From NCBI GenBank assembly GCA_021792115.1, contig JAJYVI010000053.1, positions 1 to 6,207 of the forward strand: 6,207 bases of DNA, read 5' to 3'. Every line of letters starts with the position of its first letter. Position 1 is the stretch's first letter. The DNA is from Microcaldota archaeon. Lineage in GTDB: Archaea; Micrarchaeota; Micrarchaeia; Micrarchaeales; Micrarchaeaceae. A model generated the notes under the pieces. It did not search any database, was not told where the DNA came from, and saw nothing but the letters and a program-made list of their open reading frames with translations. This document shows, one piece after another, positions 3,615 to 6,207 of the stretch. The position numbers and the translations under genes were made by a program.

Positions 3615-6149
3615 ATGGAATACCTGATGACCTACGGCTGGGCAATACTTATAATTGCAGTCATCCTCGCAGCACTCGACTTCCTCGGAGTCTTTAATAC
3701 TGGCACATTCATAGGCCAGTCATGCCTTGCAACCCCTGGATATCTATGTAGCAATCCTGTCATGACTGCAAATACAACTGGACCTAATTTATTAAGTTTC
3801 AATTTTGAGCAGGATACAGGTCAGCCAATCTATGAAGTATCATTTGCATGTTCAGCATCATCTAACTCTTCAACAGGAATGCCAAATGCAAATACAGCTA
3901 ATGTATTCCAATTTGCAACTTCTGCAATGTCCTCTGGATCTTCTTTTAATATTTCAGGAATGCAGTGCTATGGCAGCAATGCAAACCTTTTCAAAGACAA
4001 TCCAATAGGAACTGTTTTCTCAGGAACATTATGGATTCAATATACTACTGCACCTGCATCGACTAATTATCAATATGCAAAGGTTGCAAGAATTACTGCA
4101 AAAGTAGAAGCAATGTCATCAGCGCCGTCGTCGCTTGGTGCGCCATCAGCACCTGGATTCTCAGGACCTCAGACAACACCGTCGAATATTTTATATTATG
4201 CTCCTCTTAGAATTTCAAATCCAGGAGGTCCTACTCCGTCATCTGTTCCTTCAGGAATAGTCTCATATGTTCCTATCACAATCACAAACGCAGCAAATGT
4301 TCCAACATCTGCACCTTTCCAGCAAATGGTTAACATCACAGAAAGCAGTTTCTCTGCAATTGCATATAATAATAACCTTGCGAACTTTGAGTTCTTCACA
4401 CAATCAGGAACAGTGATTCCAGCATGGATAGAAAGCAACAGTTCTGGAAAACTTATCACATGGGTGAATCTTCCAACATCAATACCAGCATCAAGTTCTG
4501 TAACTATCTATATTGGATTTGCATCAAAAACAACAAACCTGCTAAGCAGTTCTGGACCTATAGGGGAAGCACCGCAGCTAAGCTCTACCTATGCGGAATA
4601 TGACGATGGAGCAGGAATATTCACAAACTACTGGAACTTTGCTGGAACGAGTTTGCCGAGCGGATTTAATTCTTTAGCAAATGATGGAACTTATAGTGTT
4701 AATAATGGATTGATTTTATCTCTACCTCCTACTACTACAAGTACTGCTTGGATTCATGTTTTTACAACTTCCCAATATGCACCATCTATTGTTGAATCTT
4801 ATGTATCTTCACAAACTTCGTTAAGTCCTGGTGAGTATGATATTGCATATACAACCGTAGAAACAGCAACAGGTGGAGATGCAGGTTATCAGACTGCTTA
4901 TAGATTTGACAATTATCTAAATTACAACAGAATAGTAAAAGATGTAGCTGGCATAGGCCCAAAAATCGCAGGTGCAGCTTTTACACTTCCTTCCTCCTTC
5001 ATCATATCTGGTTTTTGGTCTGCAACTGGAAATGAATATATGCAAATAAATTATGCAAATCAACTTTCTACTACAAATACAAGCATAACTTATGCTAATG
5101 CTAATTTAGATTTATTTGTTTATGTTTATATTAACTCTTCTACTGCAATAACAACAACAACAGACTGGCTCCGCACCCGTGCCTACCCGCCCAACGGCGC
5201 AATGCCAACTGTAACATTTGACTTTCCACAGGCAACTGGAACTGGCTTCCAGCAAATGGTCAACATCACAGAAAGCAGTTTCTCATCATATCTTACTTAC
5301 AACAGCAACTTTGCGAACTTTGAGTATTTTTATGCTAATGGAACAATAATTCCATCATGGATAGAAAGCAATAACTCAGGAAAGCTTGTAACTTGGGCAA
5401 AGCTAAGCAAGAGCATCCCTGCTTCATCAAATACAACTATTTATCTTGGGTTTGCATCAAAAACAACAAACCTGCTTTCCAGCAGTGGCACAACAGGCAT
5501 CGGCGAAGCACCACAGCTCTCTGCAACTTATGCAGAATACGACGATGGGGCGAGCGTGTTCAACAACTACTGGAACTTTGTAGGGACAAACCTACCAAGC
5601 GGATGGACTATATCATCAACTTCCTCTGGGACAACAGGTGCAATAACTGTAAATAATGGCATAACAATATCTAATCCATCTAATGGGTGGTATGGGATTA
5701 TAACAACAACAAACTTTAATCCACAAGCAGTTATAGTTGATTTCTATGGATATTCCTCTACTTTTGTTACTGCTGTAACTATGAACTTTGGATATAACAA
5801 TCTTTCTCAAGGAACAACTCCTTATACTCTTTATGCGATTAGTAATGGAGAGAGCGGAACTGAATATGGTTTATCAAATAGAGAAGGGGTGTATGGGACA
5901 ACAATATCTATAGGTGGAACTACAATATCAACTTTATACATATTTAGCCTATGGGCATCTTCTTCAGCGTCTTATGCAATGACAAATTATAGAACTATTT
6001 ATGATAATGCTGAAAACTTTATTCCAGAAATACTTGCTCCAATAGATGCTTATACGATGTCACCAACAATTTATCTACAATGGCTTCGCACCCGTGCCTA
6101 CCCACCCAACGGCGTTATGCCAACTGTGACATTTGGAGCAGTGTCATAA
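3615..6149 (+). CDS. pilin-anchored surface protein with two DUF2341/lectin-like units
   Basis: The frame gives 844 residues from ATG 3615, but the real N-terminus is probably upstream. Codons 3600-3614 read KAQSA before M1, and KA|QSAMEY is a class III (type IV prepilin) signal cut between A and Q by a PibD/FlaK-type peptidase, with Glu at mature position 5. No in-frame ATG, GTG or TTG exists back to the stop at 3501. Domains: hydrophobic anchor and assembly helix 1-27; a pilin-like head at about 28-168 with Cys37, 45, 79 and 118; a Ser/Pro linker at 169-234; unit A at 235-544 and unit B at 545-844. Each unit has a DUF2341 core (FQQMVNITESSF, IPASS, GFASKTTNLLSSSG, YAEYDDGA), a divergent lectin-like middle and the closure WLRTRAYPPNG-x-MPTVTF. 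Many N-x-S/T sites suggest glycosylation. There is no C-terminal anchor. Likely role: adhesin or pilus tip on the cell surface. Confidence 0.85.
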   Translation: MEYLMTYGWAILIIAVILAALDFLGVFNTGTFIGQSCLATPGYLCSNPVMTANTTGPNLLSFNFEQDTGQPIYEVSFACSASSNSSTGMPNANTANVFQFATSAMSSGSSFNISGMQCYGSNANLFKDNPIGTVFSGTLWIQYTTAPASTNYQYAKVARITAKVEAMSSAPSSLGAPSAPGFSGPQTTPSNILYYAPLRISNPGGPTPSSVPSGIVSYVPITITNAANVPTSAPFQQMVNITESSFSAIAYNNNLANFEFFTQSGTVIPAWIESNSSGKLITWVNLPTSIPASSSVTIYIGFASKTTNLLSSSGPIGEAPQLSSTYAEYDDGAGIFTNYWNFAGTSLPSGFNSLANDGTYSVNNGLILSLPPTTTSTAWIHVFTTSQYAPSIVESYVSSQTSLSPGEYDIAYTTVETATGGDAGYQTAYRFDNYLNYNRIVKDVAGIGPKIAGAAFTLPSSFIISGFWSATGNEYMQINYANQLSTTNTSITYANANLDLFVYVYINSSTAITTTTDWLRTRAYPPNGAMPTVTFDFPQATGTGFQQMVNITESSFSSYLTYNSNFANFEYFYANGTIIPSWIESNNSGKLVTWAKLSKSIPASSNTTIYLGFASKTTNLLSSSGTTGIGEAPQLSATYAEYDDGASVFNNYWNFVGTNLPSGWTISSTSSGTTGAITVNNGITISNPSNGWYGIITTTNFNPQAVIVDFYGYSSTFVTAVTMNFGYNNLSQGTTPYTLYAISNGESGTEYGLSNREGVYGTTISIGGTTISTLYIFSLWASSSASYAMTNYRTIYDNAENFIPEILAPIDAYTMSPTIYLQWLRTRAYPPNGVMPTVTFGAVS
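4317..5246 (+). repeat. intragenic tandem unit A of the surface protein
   Basis: This 310-codon unit shares three blocks with unit B: 4317-4354 (37 of 38 bases identical), 4518-4543 (26 of 26) and 5166-5219 (49 of 54). Spacing is nearly the same in both copies (201 and 648 bases between block starts here). The roughly 500 bases between YWNFAGTSLPSG and WLRTRAYPPNG are unrelated at DNA level to unit B. A strand-like YVPITITN precedes this unit but not unit B. Confidence 0.85.
5247..6146 (+). repeat. intragenic tandem unit B of the surface protein
   Basis: This 300-codon unit runs to the stop codon. Its blocks matching unit A are at 5247-5284, 5451-5476 and 6081-6134. The final block, coding WLRTRAYPPNG, is GC-rich with CGC/CGT Arg codons in an otherwise AT-rich gene, in both copies. 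The middle section (about residues 668-820) diverges from unit A although it opens the same way (VNNG-x-x-x-S). Confidence 0.85.
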
Positions 6150-6207
6150 GTATGTAGAAAATAATTGCATGCAAATGCTAACTTTTACTTAAATTTTAAA
6201 TTTAATA
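6150..6207 (+). terminator. possible terminator region after the surface gene
   Basis: After the stop come a 10-base palindrome TTGCATGCAA (6165-6174) and a T-rich stretch (AACTTTTACTTAAATTTT) running to the window edge. T-rich tracts are the usual archaeal termination signal. The region is cut off by the window, so the call is tentative. Confidence 0.3.

Noticed and set aside
4317..6146. Assembly duplication as the cause of the tandem units
   Set aside because: The cores are highly diverged and the shared blocks carry several base differences, so this is a true intragenic repeat and not a recent assembly artefact.

Overview
The window reads as archaeal DNA, AT-rich, and most likely from a DPANN-type lineage such as Micrarchaeota or Parvarchaeota (ARMAN). 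This is an inference, not a proof. The basis is a type IV pilin-like (class III) signal of the form KA|QSAMEYLMTYGWAILI, a sequence style I associate with these lineages, on a large Ser/Thr/Asn-rich DUF2341 surface protein. A TATA-type promoter and a stand-alone archaeal-style parvulin agree with it. No rRNA, tRNA, CRISPR array, transposase or replication origin was recognised.

Layout. Positions 16-480 (+) encode a small ankyrin-repeat protein. It is convergent, 5 bases apart, with a minus-strand gene (486-1100) whose N-terminus carries an ADP-ribosyltransferase-like H...Y...E pattern. Positions 1101-1677 are a long AT-rich gene-poor stretch holding inverted repeats, a possible decayed gene tail and a clear dyad of TGATTAAA half-sites. 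Then come three plus-strand housekeeping-type genes: a dienelactone hydrolase family alpha/beta hydrolase (1678-2493), a single-domain cupin like the C-terminal domain of type II mannose-6-phosphate isomerase (2557-2898), and a minimal parvulin prolyl isomerase (3013-3288). The last 2.7 kb hold a pilin-anchored surface protein of more than 844 residues with two tandem DUF2341/lectin-like units (3615-6149), plus its promoter and leader.

The most interesting point is the 5' end of that surface gene. The reading frame opens at ATG 3615, but the conserved signal peptidase site KA|QS lies upstream of that ATG in the same frame, and there is no in-frame ATG, GTG or TTG before a stop at 3501. A good TATA box (3456-3463) instead points to ATG 3500 or 3509 in another frame. 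Directly after these ATGs is a perfect (GA)11 microsatellite (3521-3542). As sequenced, that ATG frame ends at TAA 3590-3592. One extra GA unit, or two fewer, would join it to the pilin frame and give a basic leader of about 31-36 residues ending in KA|QS. This is the arrangement expected of a phase-variable ON/OFF contingency gene, here for an archaeal surface adhesin, captured in the OFF state. An indel error in the assembly is the main alternative.

The neighbours do not form one obvious pathway. The cupin may supply mannose intermediates for glycans, and the surface protein has many potential N-glycosylation sites, but this link is only suggestive.
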